64,000 nt of DNA. It comes from Megalobrama amblycephala. Lineage: Eukaryota > Chordata > Actinopteri > Cypriniformes > Xenocyprididae. Below, in pieces: positions 37,801 to 56,708 of the stretch. The notes under the pieces are model-generated. The model saw nothing but the letters and a program-made list of their open reading frames with translations. It was not told the DNA's origin and ran no database searches. Position 1 is the stretch's first letter; each line of letters opens with the position of its first letter. Location: NCBI RefSeq assembly GCF_018812025.1, contig NC_063044.1:45163077-45227076 (forward strand). Direction: 5' to 3'. The translations under genes were made by a program, and so were the position numbers.

Positions 37801-39784
37801 ATTGATTTCTGTGTAAACTGTTCATAAAACACCTCCAAATGAATGTTTCATGAATATTGTTTATTGTGCGTTTACAGAATGGACTGCAGGCGTGGATGGT
37901 TACATTTTAAGTAGTAGGAAGAACATCGCCATGCGCAGTGACTCATCAGCTGGTCATGGAGGCGTGCTCTACTCCAACTCCTCCACATACTTCTGTGGCC
38001 AGACCCTTACCTACAAGTACATCCGTGTTTCATTCTTCTTCACACTCTTATAGCAAATAAACTGTGGACCATTTGAAAGTGGGACACTATAAATAGTTTA
38101 AGATCATATTACTCATATAGGAACTAATCATTCAAAACGACGGAAAGATGCAGAATCATCGTAAATGAAATTTTTACAGTAACAAATATAAGGCCTATCA
38201 CATGTCTCACTCAGTGTTTGTCTGATTTCTGAATCTCTTTTTGTTTTTTTGCAGGATCACAGCTGCTGGACAGACAGATAAGCGTGACAGTTTGGGTGTG
38301 TGTGCGGACAGCAGAACTGACACAGACTCGCTGCAGAGGGATCAGGCTGTCTGCATCTCCACTAATGGTACGAGCTGGAAAATAGAGTTCAATCGTCATA
38401 ATATTGATCCACCTTTTTGATGATATTCAGTGTATACACTACTGTTAAAAAATTTGGGGCTGGTTAAAATGTAATTTATTCTTGTGATACTACACTGAAT
38501 TTTCAGCATCATTACTCCAGTCTTCAGTGTCACATGATCCTTCAGAAATCATTCTGATATGAGGATTTGCTGCTCAAGAAACATTTCTTATTATTATCAA
38601 TGTTGAAAACAGTTGTGCTGCTTAATTGTTTTATGGAAACTGTGAGACAATTTCTCAGGATTCTTTATCCACATTAATGTATAGTAACAATATAGTAACA
38701 ATCTACATTTATGCATTTAGTAGACGCTTTAAATCTAGATATAATGAATGCTTCTTTTCCACACTGTTTTAACTAAATGAACACAAGCAACAATATGTTA
38801 TGTTTAAAGGGTTAGTTCATCCAAAAATGAAAATTCTGTCATTAATTACTCATCCTCATGCCGTTCCACACCCATAAGACCTTTGTTCATCTTCAGAACA
38901 AAAATTAAGATCTTTTTGATAAAATCCGATGGCTTAGTGAGGCCTGCATTGACAGCAAGATAATTAACACATCCAGATTCACAGAAAGACACTAAAGACA
39001 TATTTAAAACAGTTCATGTGACTACAGTGGTTCAACCTTAATCGTCTTATGAAGTGACGAGAATACTTTTTGTGCACCAAAAAAACAAAATAATGACTTT
39101 ATTCAACAATATCCAGTGATGAGTGATTTAAAAACACTGCTTCATGAAGCTTCAAAGCTTTACGAATCTTTCAAACTGCCTAAGTCACGTGAACCAATGA
39201 AATTTCAAAACACTTGACATAACAAAGCCTCGTTTACTGAAATCACGTGACTTTCACGTTCCGAACCACTGATTCGAAACAAAAGATTCGTAAAGCTTCG
39301 ATTGTTTCATTTTAGTCAGTTTTTAACTGATGCATTGGAATTGCTAGTCATTTTTAAGTTTCTTTAAATCAGCTCAAACTAACCATTTTCTCTTCTGAAG
39401 TTTTTTTTTTTGTGCATGTGATGGTTCCACAATGCACTGCTCACTCACCAACTGCAGGCTTCTTGGGGGGATGCAAGCATTAGTGTTAAGTTACCATGTG
39501 CTTTCCCTTCTCCAGGTGCTGTGTTTGTGAACGGAAAGGAGATGACCAACCAGCTGCCAGCCATCACTGTTGGCTCGTCTGTGACCTTTGACATGGAAGT
39601 GGTCAACCTCTTTCCTGTGAGCAACAACAACAATCCTAGCGACGGGGGAAACTTCAAGCTGAGGGTGACGATCGGCTCAGGGAACAGGGAAGTGGTGTTT
39701 GATTGGCTGCTGGATCAGGTGGTGGACAGCCTTTTCTTTGGCTGCTCCTTCACGCACCCTGGATGGAAAGTGCTGGTGTTTTGA
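27959..39784 (+). CDS. crlf3: crlf3, cytokine receptor-like factor 3 (8 coding exons, complete)
   Basis: CRLF3 is an orphan intracellular cytokine-receptor-like protein with an N-terminal helical/coiled-coil part, one fibronectin type III domain and a C-terminal SPRY-like domain. Coding exons: 27959-28075, 33730-33937, 35492-35579, 36646-36823, 36911-37133, 37878-38016, 38255-38367 and 39516-39784. All introns are GT-AG and every phase agrees; the joined length is 1335 bp, or 444 codons plus stop, against about 442 residues in human. Residues about 1-120 are Glu/Gln/Leu-rich helix. The fibronectin domain covers about residues 180-275 and carries a WSxWS-like box (EWSPWS, W255-S259). The C-terminal exon holds the conserved FVNGKEMTNQLPA and FDWLLDQ motifs and ends GWKVLVF before TGA. 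The ATG at 27959 is in frame with the family N-terminus (ALLQEAKESIEAAQ). The gene converges with suz12. Its introns hold several DNA transposons. Confidence 0.95.
28931..30136. mobile_element. PIF/Harbinger-like non-autonomous element
   Basis: The ends AGCCTCGTGCACACTGGGA and its counterpart CCGGTGTGCACAAGCCT are imperfect inverted repeats that extend about 45 bp inward (GATAATCGCGCG...CTTATC). TTA flanks both sides (28928-28930, 30137-30139), the usual Harbinger target size. The interior has CpG-rich ends and an internal duplication of about 110 bp (near 29545 and 29710), but no transposase. Confidence 0.65.
29541..29815. repeat. Internal two-copy repeat
   Basis: Two copies of a roughly 110-bp unit containing GCAAATAAACATATTTATGAA and GACATTCT, about 165 bp apart, inside the Harbinger-like element. 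Confidence 0.7.
31667..31686. repeat. (ATT)n microsatellite
   Basis: About six uninterrupted TTA units; a second, longer (TTA)n run lies at 31823-31855. Confidence 0.85.
33709..33725 (+). promoter_or_regulatory. (TG)8 tract at a crlf3 3' splice site
   Basis: Alternating TG replaces the normal pyrimidine tract and ends only three bases before the AG of crlf3 coding exon 2. UG repeats in this position are known TDP-43/CELF binding sites in other genes. Confidence 0.7.
33730..33937 (+). CDS. crlf3: crlf3 coding exon 2
   Basis: Encodes residues 40-109, a helical region (SASQTREALQRHFQELQ, LLQEVDNIELD, PLDDCQKLIE). The acceptor TCCAG is immediately preceded by a (TG)8 tract instead of a usual polypyrimidine tract. 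It ends in phase 1 at G|GTGAGT. Confidence 0.93.
33938..35491. other. crlf3 intron with fold-back repeat
   Basis: Contains a 94-bp hairpin (35000-35093) near the right edge of a GC-mixed repeat that may start near 34365 (TTGATTCTGATTGGTCAAT). No exon seen. Confidence 0.5.
35000..35093. repeat. Strong 40-bp-arm hairpin
   Basis: AATAAGGTACTCGAGGCTAG... pairs with ...CTCGAGTACCTTATT with a loop of roughly 12 bp. Probably the end of a fold-back MITE. Confidence 0.75.
35492..35579 (+). CDS. crlf3: crlf3 coding exon 3
   Basis: The acceptor is CTTTCAG. It encodes EAAIRCGINEKEDKLG and FTKKALQIQLD, matching the family's linker before the fibronectin domain. It ends in phase 2 at ACAG|GTGAGG. Confidence 0.92.
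35580..36645. other. crlf3 intron, no other feature seen
   Basis: AT-rich with T runs at 36272-36298. No recognisable repeat end or exon. Confidence 0.5.
36646..36823 (+). CDS. crlf3: crlf3 coding exon 4
   Basis: The acceptor is TCCTCAG. It encodes LPEVPVLVDVPCLSAQLDD and PPVQIEELVERPGG, ending VRWCK: the start of the fibronectin type III domain. It ends in phase 0 at AAG|GTGAGT. Confidence 0.95.
36911..37133 (+). CDS. crlf3: crlf3 coding exon 5 (fibronectin III, WSxWS-like box)
   Basis: The acceptor is GTGTAG after a short 87-bp intron. It encodes VDDDFTPQDYRLQYR, FRVCARGEGR and the EWSPWS box that defines the cytokine-receptor-like family. It ends in phase 1 at ACG|GTACAA. The GC content at third positions is higher than in the flanking introns. 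Confidence 0.95.
37191..37726. mobile_element. Palindromic MITE in a crlf3 intron (copy 3)
   Basis: Runs from TTAAAGGGACAGTTCACCC to GGGTGAACTGTCCCTTTAA, with arms sharing CTCACCCTCATGCCATC. It lies between crlf3 coding exons 5 and 6. Confidence 0.88.
37878..38016 (+). CDS. crlf3: crlf3 coding exon 6
   Basis: The acceptor is TTTACAG. It encodes EWTAGVDGYILSSRKN, GGVLYSNSSTYFCGQTLT: the start of the C-terminal SPRY-like domain. It ends in phase 2 at ACAA|GTACAT, completing Lys with the next exon. Confidence 0.93.
38255..38367 (+). CDS. crlf3: crlf3 coding exon 7
   Basis: The acceptor TTTTTTTGCAG has a strong T-rich tract. It encodes ITAAGQTDKRDSLGVCAD and LQRDQAVCISTNG. It ends in phase 1 at AATG|GTACGA. 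Confidence 0.93.
38438..38670. mobile_element. Truncated MITE, TTTGGGGTCAGTAAG family
   Basis: A degenerate left end (CACTACTGTTAAAAAATTTGG) is followed by the family's CAGCATCATTACTCCAGTCTT and ACATGATCCTTCAG blocks; no right end. Confidence 0.65.
38697..38735 (+). repeat. Fragment of a SINE-like conserved core
   Basis: CATTTATGCATTTAGTAGACGC resembles the conserved core seen in many fish SINEs. Only about 40 bases remain, so the class is uncertain. Confidence 0.35.
38804..39305. mobile_element. Palindromic MITE, right end lost (copy 4)
   Basis: Starts TTAAAGGGTTAGTTCATCC and keeps the family interior through TTCGTAAAGCTTCG, but the complementary right terminus is absent. It lies in the last crlf3 intron. 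Confidence 0.75.
39516..39784 (+). CDS. crlf3: crlf3 coding exon 8 (terminal)
   Basis: The acceptor is CTCTCCAG. It encodes AVFVNGKEMTNQLPAI, FKLRVTIGSGNREVVFDWL and ends PGWKVLVF followed by TGA at 39782-39784. It carries a short Asn-rich insert (SNNNNPSDGG) in the surface loop where human has SNNEGG. Confidence 0.95.
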
Positions 39785-40915
39785 TTGTTGCATGATGAAA
39801 TATCCAGTCTGCTGGAATTCAAGACCTCAAGTTCCTTTTAATTTGATCAAACTTTCCAAGTGCTTACAGTGTTCAGATGTCACAATTTGCCATTTTTTTT
39901 TCTTATATCAATAGCAGATCTCACTGTAGAATAACATTAAACTTTCACTGTTTTAAGGTAAGATGCCAACCACTACTCTTTGACCTCATTACCGGTGGAC
40001 AGGTGTTGCGATCTTTGCATAACAGTACATATTTACAAAAGAGACTGTTACATGTTAGAGGAGTCTAATAAAGTCTTTGCCTGCAGGTGTTAAGTTGCAA
40101 AGCATGTTGGTCTGGTTTACCACAGAAAAAAAAAGATCTACTGTGAAGCCTTCAGAGATCAAAGGCACTCAAAACTGCTCAAAAATGTGCAAAAAGAAAA
40201 GTTCTTCAAAACGAATGACAAAGATAAATCTTTTATGCTCTTGACAATCTTTCTGTATCTGAGTTTTCTCGAGTCAGAAGTGGAGAATGTATCTGTGGAA
40301 GAACATAAACATAGCTGGATGTTGTTTTTATATAGGACACAGTAACATTGAGAGAAGACGTACCTAACAACCAGTATTTAATTCTTGTTTGCCTGGTACT
40401 CCGTGTTCTCATTTAGAAAGTACTGTTTTTAAAACCACCTGTTCACAGCTTAATTGACATCCTGATAAGTAGATATCAATACAATGTTTCCACAGAAATG
40501 TGATTGTTCGCACTAAGCTTAAGTGTTGCCATTTTATGATGAACTTTTTTTTTTTTGTCTTACTGTACCATTTCATGTTTCATTACCTGGCTTATCTTAC
40601 GGTGACGTTTATAATGTATTGGTTGGAGATTTTAGCAAAAAAAGCATATTTCACACAACAAAATGAGGGGCCAAGCACCCAATTCACACGTTTCTGAGGT
40701 AGAAGAACATCATTTACAAGGTACTATGTAATTCCTCACTGCAGAAGAGAACATTTGTTAGCCAACGAGGATACACCCATGAGATATCTGATACTATATT
40801 TATAAAACTGTGACCGTATTAATGTATATTTACCTCATTTTGCCTGTGCCTTCTCAATACAGATGTAAGAATACAATTGAACATTTGCAACTGAATAAAC
40901 AGTTTGGAACATTTA
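39785..40915 (+). other. crlf3: crlf3 3'UTR with two candidate poly(A) signals
   Basis: AATAAA occurs at 40067-40072 and again at 40894-40899. The second is followed within about 40 bases by a long T run, which suits a distal cleavage site near 40915. The region contains no other recognisable gene. The distal end lies about 0.1 kb from the predicted end of suz12 on the opposite strand. Confidence 0.5.
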
Positions 40916-41009
40916 AACAAATTCTTGATTTTTTTTTTTTTTTGTAAATGTTTACTTAAGAAAACCAACAAATAAAAGATAATATATGAACATGACGTGC
41001 GAGGTATCA

Positions 41010-42495
41010 ATTGTAAAACAAACAAAAAAAATCTTTATTTTAAATAAAGAACCACCTGAAGCACTTGTTTCAGCATAATTTAGAAACTCAAGCAGGTTTC
41101 ATTATGTTCCTATCATAGTCTTGATATAAATATCTTTTTTTGACATTAATTTATATCAGTAATCCACATCTTGTGTAATTGATGCTGTTAGTGAGTGTTA
41201 CACATTCGCAGTTAGGCAACCGCTCTCAGCCAGTTAAGTAATTGATCTCAAATATTGACCAAAAACTTTTTTTTAAAACCAGTGCACAGTTTTAGCTAAA
41301 TAAAGCAGTAATGTTTTACAAACATATCCCTTTCTTTTTTTAAAAACAGATGCATACAACAACAATTTAAAAAAAAAAACAACTATGAAGACTTACATTT
41401 CTGACTTGAAACAAACTAGACAAACAATTTGTAGCCATTTCACTTTGGTCTAAAACAATCTTCCTTCTGGAATGCAGTCACCTTCAGCAAAGCCTAAATT
41501 TATGTACATGTTACAACAAGTTTCTTCAGAAACACCTGAAAATAAAACAAATGGGCACCATGAAAGACAAGTGGAACCAAAGTAAACTGTTGGATACAGC
41601 AGAGTAGAAGCACTGAGAGAAAACTAAAGTATCGTAATAGGTGGAACTGGACAGTATTGTGTGCAGTAAAGAGTCAATGAAATTCAAACAAGAGTAAAAG
41701 AAACCTGTTCACACCAATTTACATCAAAAGTTAAAACCCTGCTTAGAGGCCATGTTTCCATGGGTAAGGCAAGTGTAAACATTTCTGCAAAGCATCCCAG
41801 CCCACTATGTTTTCAGTACCCTGTACCTGTATGTATCTGTGTTGGAATTAAGGCTCTGAAAAACTTGATTAAAAAAAAATATATATATATAAAAAAAAAA
41901 ATGCAGTGTAGACGTAGACAGCCTGCAGCACTGATGGTTATTCTTCAATCCGAGATTCCAAAGAAAAAAGTCATTTGAAGTATTCAAGTGTGGTGAAACA
42001 CTGATGTGAATATTTTTTTTTTTACTTTAGCCACCACAAAGAGGAGAGGAAAAAAAAAAAAAAAAAAAATTCACTATACACCAGCAAAACTAAAATGTTC
42101 AAGTTTTCAGAATGAGTTGATCAACCCTTGTGAAAAATATGCAATAAAAGCAAGTTTCTAGGAGCCATTTCCATCCATCATTACTCAAAATATATTAAAA
42201 AAATCTTTTCATAGTCCTTTAAAAAACAGGCACCTAAAACAAGTGCTAAAAACTTGCTAGAGCTACAGGGTTGTGTGGGTAGCGACAAATCAGAAATGAC
42301 CTGCTTATGGTTCATCATAAAGACTAATGGCATCTTCAAGTAATCTGAATCTAGAGTTGCTTTGAACTCTGATGACGTCTGATCAAATCACCACACAACC
42401 TGTTCCTAACTAGACATCTTTAACCCTGTGAGTGCAGAAAGTGGTGGTTGTCACATCCAGAGGGCATTTGACGCCCACTGACAAAGGAGGTGGTT
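41010..42495 (-). other. suz12: suz12 3'UTR
   Basis: AT-rich transcribed tail with no competing gene. An AATAAA signal on the minus strand lies at 41039-41034, with a predicted cleavage site near 41015. A-rich runs at about 41871-41900 and 42045-42070 (U-rich in the mRNA) are the main features. Confidence 0.5.
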
Positions 42496-51722
<9,227 letters not shown>

Positions 51723-52230
51723 CCTAAAATAGCGTTCGCGGTCGAATGAGATGTTTGAAACGGAACCCCAGCGGATTCAGCAGAGTCCTGAGTCCAAACA
51801 AAGGGAGAGCAGCCGAGACCGGTTCGCCCCCTCAACAAAGTAACAGTTAACATCAACGAGCCGGCAGTTCAGTTTGATTTACAGACCGGATGGAATTCGC
51901 GACAACACAAATGCACACGTAGAAACAGCGCGGCATCGACGTGTAAAACCCGCGAGCGCTCGCGAACTCTTATCGGATCATAATTCGAATTCCACGCGAT
52001 AGTCGAACGCCGACTGCAACACAAAAAAAAACAGCCGCAGCAGAAAGTAAAGCAGTCCACTGTGGTGTTGCGAAGAGAAATGCGCCGCTGTTGACTTATT
52101 GAGAATATATAAGTAATCCCAGAGGCTTTGTGCCCTATGGGGAAACAGGCTGAAGTGGAAAGTGCCGTGAATATTACCCGCCCTCCTTCTTGAAGGTATT
52201 CCACACAGCTGATAAAGCCTCGAGTTTGGA
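51723..52230 (-). promoter_or_regulatory. Probable suz12 5'UTR and CpG-rich promoter
   Basis: The 500 bp upstream of the suz12 ATG are rich in CpG (for example a GCGAGCGCTCGCG palindrome near 51951) compared with the AT-rich DNA further right. No TATA box is evident near the ATG. Human SUZ12 has UTP6 head-to-head with it, but no utp6 coding sequence was recognised here. Confidence 0.45.
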
Positions 52231-53387
52231 CATTGCAGTCAAGTTTGGTAGAGAGTGAGCGCTGCCTTCGGTTTCGCTTATTATATTTTCGCGGGAAATT
52301 CGTTTTTCAGAGTAGATACAGTGTGGCGAGAGGAAAAAAAAGGGACAGGGTGTACATTCTGGCCCCTAGTTATATTAAATATTTATCGGTAGACATAGTA
52401 TTTAAGTTGACGTTTTGTTTGATAGTCACTCTTTCAAATTAAACTAACAGAAGAGTAGCACTTTTACTACTCAAAGGTTTTGAGACGCCCTGCTTCTCCA
52501 GTTCAAGACTTTTGACTGATCAAACTTAGTTGTGTGTGTTGCATTGATAGACTATCTACTGTTGAGATCTGATATAGCATATGCCACAAATAATAAACAA
52601 TAATGAGCAGCTGTGGGGAAATGATATTCTTGTTTAGATATGTTAATGGCATTCGCAATGGTATTTTATTCCCTCCAATCTCTTGATTTGGCAGTAACAG
52701 CCACGAAAATACCAACTTTTTAGGGAATCAAGCTACACTACTAGATTTTATGCATTTATTACATCTTGTCTGTTTTATATTTGATGTCTGTTTATTGTTA
52801 GATAAGCAATCAAGGTTTATATTTAAATTGTATTTATACATGTTCCAATTTTTGGAATTAAATGGAGAATAAATACATTAAAAAAGTTGATAAAGGTTAA
52901 GCTGTTTCCATTTTGATGAAAAGGAGATATAAAATAATGTATGTTTTAGCCCGTATTGTGGAAAGTGCCAATAATAATTATTATATGTTAGTTCGTGCCA
53001 CGTCGTCTTATCTATTTCACTGTTAGGATCAACTAATGCATATGTACAAGATACAAAAATCATTCATATTCCTGGGAAATACTGTGGATTACTGGAAACA
53101 TATTTAAAATTAAATTAATGACACATACTGTGTGATGTAGGCGATAAATTCATTCTCGATTTGAATTGCTGCACATCCGGGAAACCTCCAATCCAACGTC
53201 TAACGTTGCCGGATGTGTCGGCAGAGGGGATAAAATAACCTGGGTCGTTAGATCGCTTCTATAACATGTACTAGAGGTGTGAACTCACATGGAAGAAAGA
53301 ACTAAACATGAGAACAAGTGTTTAATCATTGTTTTCGTTCCGTCGAAACTAGATCAAATAACGTTATTTACGCCCTGTTGGCCATCA
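52231..53387. other. Intergenic between suz12 and the tRNA gene; no gene seen
   Basis: AT-rich, without recognisable repeats except isolated A/T runs. Frames on both strands lack splice support. Confidence 0.45.
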
Positions 53388-53459
53388 GGCGCGGTGGCCA
53401 AGTGGTAAGGCGTCGGTCTCGTAAACCGAAGATCGCGGGTTCGAACCCCGTCCGTGCCT
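53388..53459 (+). tRNA. tRNA-Thr, anticodon CGT
   Basis: The 72-nt sequence folds as a canonical cloverleaf. The acceptor stem GGCGCGG pairs with CCGTGCC with one G-U pair. The D arm is GCC...GGC. The anticodon stem TCGGT/ACCGA holds the loop CTCGTAA with anticodon CGT at 53420-53422. The T arm is GCGGG TTCGAAC CCCGT. The discriminator base is T at 53459. A-box and B-box (GGTTCGAACCC) promoter sequences are intact and no intron is present. It matches recalled vertebrate tRNA-Thr-CGT closely, so it is probably functional. Confidence 0.97.
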
Positions 53460-53483
53460 TGATGGATAAGGAAACTAACATGC

Positions 53484-53487
53484 TTTT
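53484..53487 (+). terminator. RNA polymerase III terminator of the tRNA-Thr gene
   Basis: A TTTT run begins 25 bases after the tRNA 3' end, the minimal Pol III stop signal. Confidence 0.6.
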
Positions 53488-53713
53488 ACAGAAAGGCGGT
53501 ATAACGAAATCACATACAAATAATTTTGTTTGTAGTATTATTACACCACAAAGTCAAAGTCACGTTTATTTCATAGCACATTTAAAACAACAGAGGTTGA
53601 CCAAAGTGTTGTACAACCAAAATCATAAAATAAACAACAACAGAGATACAAAGAAACAAGAACAAAACATACAGCACTCAAACTGAATTAAATGCCACAG
53701 AATAAAAGTATGC

Positions 53714-54813
53714 TTTAAAGGGTTAGTTCACCCAAAAATGAAAATTCTGTCATTTATTACTCACCCTCATGCCGTTCTACACCCATAAGACCTTCATTAA
53801 TATTCAGAACACAAATTGAGATATTTTTGTTGAAATCCGATGGCTCAGTGAGGCCTGCATAGGGAGCAATGACATTTCCTCTCTCAAGATCCATTAATGT
53901 ACTAAAAACATATTTAAATCAGTTCATGCGAGTACAGTGGTTCAATATTAATATTATAAAGCGACAAGAATATTTTTGGTGCACCAAGAAAACAAAATAA
54001 TGACTTAGATTTCCGATTTCAAAACACTGCTTCAGGAAGATTCGGAGCATGAATCAGCGTGTCGAATCATGACTCGGATCGCATGTCAAACCGCCAAACA
54101 ATCACGTGACTTTGCCGCTCCGAACAGCTGATTCGACACACTGATTCATTATGCTCCGATGCTTCCTGAAGCAGTGTTTTGAAATCGGCCATCACTAAAT
54201 AAGTCATTATTTTGTTTTTTTGGAGCACCAAAAATATTCTTGTCGCTTTATAATATTAATATTGAACCACTGTACTCACATGAACTGATTTAAAGGATTA
54301 GTTCACTTTTCCTGATAATTTACTCACCCTCATGTCATCCAAGATGTCCATGTCCTTTTTTCTTCAGTGGAAAAGAAATTAAGGTTTTTGATGAAAACAT
54401 TCCAGGATTTTTCTCCTTATAGTGGACTTCACTGGAGCCAAAACGGTTGAAGGTCGAAATGACAGTTTCAGTGCAGCTTCAAAGGGCTTTAAATGATACC
54501 AGACGAGGAATAAGGAATCTTATCTAGCAATAAGAAAGACATGGACATCTTGGATGAGATGGGGGTGAGTAAATTATCAGGAAAATTTTATTCAGAAGTG
54601 AACTAATCCTTTAAATATGTTTTTAGTACCTTTATGGATCTTGATAGAGGAAATGTCATTGCTCCCTATGCAGGCTGCACTGAGTCATCAGATTTCAACA
54701 AAAATATCTTAATTTGTGTTCCAAAGATTAACAAAGGACTTATGGGTGTGGAACAGCATGAGGATGAGTAATAAATGACAGAATTTTCATTTTTGGGTGA
54801 ACTAACCCTTTAA
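53714..54813. mobile_element. Palindromic MITE hosting a nested related MITE (copy 6)
   Basis: Runs from TTAAAGGGTTAGTTCACCC to GGGTGAACTAACCCTTTAA. It closely matches the element at 21688-22463, but the right arm is interrupted at the sequence GAACTGATTTAAA by the smaller element at about 54292-54613. Confidence 0.9.
54292..54613. mobile_element. Nested MITE with TTAA target duplication
   Basis: Starts AGGATTAGTTCACTTTTCC and ends GAAGTGAACTAATCCT. TTAA (extendable to TTTAAA) lies on both sides, where the intact sibling at 21688-22463 has a single copy. It belongs to the same subfamily as 47614-48294. Confidence 0.85.
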
Positions 54814-54819
54814 GACTAG

Positions 54820-55560
54820 ATTTAAAAGCAGAGAGTGTAGGGGCCAGCCTCACCGACAATGGTAAATTATTCCAACTGCAAAGGCCCCATCACCCCTATG
54901 CTTCAGCTTTGCTCTAGGTACAGCCAGGAGCATGTAGTCCGCCGACCTAAGGGATCTTGCTGGGACATGGTTGTATGTAGTCAGAGAGGTAGATCGGGGC
55001 TAGACCATTTATGGATTTATATACAAACACTAAAACTTTAAAATCATTCCTAAATCGCACTGGGAGCCAGTGAATGGGAAGCCAGTGTGGGAGAAATGTG
55101 ATTACATTTATGTGTTCACATTTATGTGTTCCTTTGCTGCCGCATTCTGCACCAACTGCAGGCATGAGAGAGATGTCTGGCTGATACCAATAAAGGGCAT
55201 TACAATAATCCAGTCGAGAAGAAATGAAGATGTGTATAACCCTTTCAAAGTCTTTAAGGTCTGACTTTGGATAAAAGCCTTAACTGATAAAAACTGGCCT
55301 TAACCACAGAATTTATCTGTTTTTCAAATTTAAAATCACTGTCCAGGAGTTTTTTTTTTTAACGGAGGATTTAACATAGGGAAGTAAGGAACCCAATTCT
55401 GTGTTTGGGGCCATACAATTTGGGCCAAAAATCACAATTTCAGTTTTACTCTCGTTGAAATGTAAACATGGCCATCCAAGCTTTAATAATCCTTGAGGCA
55501 GTCTGACAATAATTTTAAAGAGTTGGTATCTTTTCATTTCAGTGGCAGATAAAGCTGTGA
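54820..55560 (-). pseudogene. LINE reverse-transcriptase C-terminal remnant (L2/CR1/Rex-like)
   Basis: Read on the minus strand, two shifted frames carry the C-terminal landmarks of non-LTR reverse transcriptases: NESKTEIVIFGPN near 55455, then LPIHWLPVRFRNDFKVLVFV and SINGLAPIYLSDYI near 55020-55090. Frame changes and missing sequence show it is long dead. The clade is inferred from motif style only. Confidence 0.75.
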
Positions 55561-56289
55561 TGAGAGCTCCACAGAAGGATTCATTTCAGCAGGAGAAAAT
55601 AGAAAGCTTGTTGGCAAATGCAGGCAAACCCTTTAGGATAAACTGTTTCTGTCAACCACAGTTTATGGTTATGACCTGAACAGTCTAACAGACGCCCCCT
55701 GTGTGATTTAGAAACATTGGAACGGAATACAATGAATATTGTACAAAAACTCCACAATAGCCTATAAAAGTGCAAACATTTATAATAAATAAGATATTGA
55801 TTCTGACGCAAGGAATGTTCAAGATTCATTAATGTGTTATTTTATTACTGTGTCACTATAGAGAGCCAAATATTTAATTGAGAAGGTTTAATAGAAGAAT
55901 GCATTAAGAATGTAATGTTGTATTATGCACATTGTATCCACAAGATGACGCTGGCGCTCCAAATTAAAACAGATCCACACAACGGCCATAGTGCGCAGAT
56001 AAATAAGCCATGGCAGTGAATATTATAAAATTATAAAACTCTAAAGGTTCAAATCACACAACATAACTGCTGTTTCTCTGTGGGACACAGTGCATATGTC
56101 GGCCATTTTAAATAAAATAATAGGATAGGATGTCTCGCGACACCACGCACATATTTCTCATATAAGACATATCAAGATGACCAACCAATAAACTTTCCAG
56201 CGGTTGTGCCCTAAGCCTAAGAGCTAATAGGTTAAGAGATAATAGGTGAGTGTGACACATTCATAAATGCATGTGCTACCTAGAATTCC
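55561..56289. other. Intergenic, no gene seen
   Basis: AT-rich; no repeat ends or splice-supported open segment recognised. Confidence 0.45.
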
Positions 56290-56639
56290 ATTTTGGGGAG
56301 GGCCTGAGAACTGCACGAGACGAGTCCGCGCGCGAGATCTCCGCTCGCTGCTGCTGTCGCACATGGCACGCGGGTGTGCGGAATACAGGTAAATCCTTTA
56401 AGAAGCGGCGATGACAGTCATTACTATGCTGCCGAGGAGTGAACTTACAAGGATACTGATAAAATTTTTGCGTTCCAAGAGAAAAAAAACACACGCATAT
56501 CTTCTCAGAAGAAACTTATATGCTGGCTCTAGTGAAGAATGCATCTTTATTCCATTCCTTTGACAGCAGTCGGAACCAGAACCGGACCGTACGATCGACA
56601 AACTTTTCCACAACTGTTTGAGTGTCAGTACGTGCGATT
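56290..56639 (+). promoter_or_regulatory. CpG-rich candidate promoter and 5'UTR of an unidentified gene
   Basis: A sharp rise in CpG (CCGCGCGCGAG near 56328) in otherwise AT-rich DNA. A possible donor, ATACAG|GTAAAT, lies at 56388/56389, after a short ATG frame starting MARGCAEY at 56363. This could be an alternative first exon for the frame that starts at 56640. No TATA box was recognised. Confidence 0.4.
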
Positions 56640-56708
56640 ATGACCGTGGACATAAATCAAACACAGGCTGGGTTGATACAACGCTCAAACAGTGGAAGTC
56701 CAGCCGAG
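56640..56708 (+). CDS. Unidentified gene, candidate first coding exon
   Basis: The ATG at 56640 opens 23 codons (MTVDINQTQAGLIQRSNSG to SPAE) that run straight into a donor, GCCGAG|GTAAAT, in phase 0. A TGA lies in frame seven codons upstream, so the ATG is the natural start. It sits just downstream of a CpG-rich segment. I do not recognise the peptide. The RSNSGSP stretch is of the kind often phosphorylated in cytosolic regulatory proteins, but that is not evidence of function. It pairs in phase with the open segment at 57851-57992. Treat as a prediction. Confidence 0.4.
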
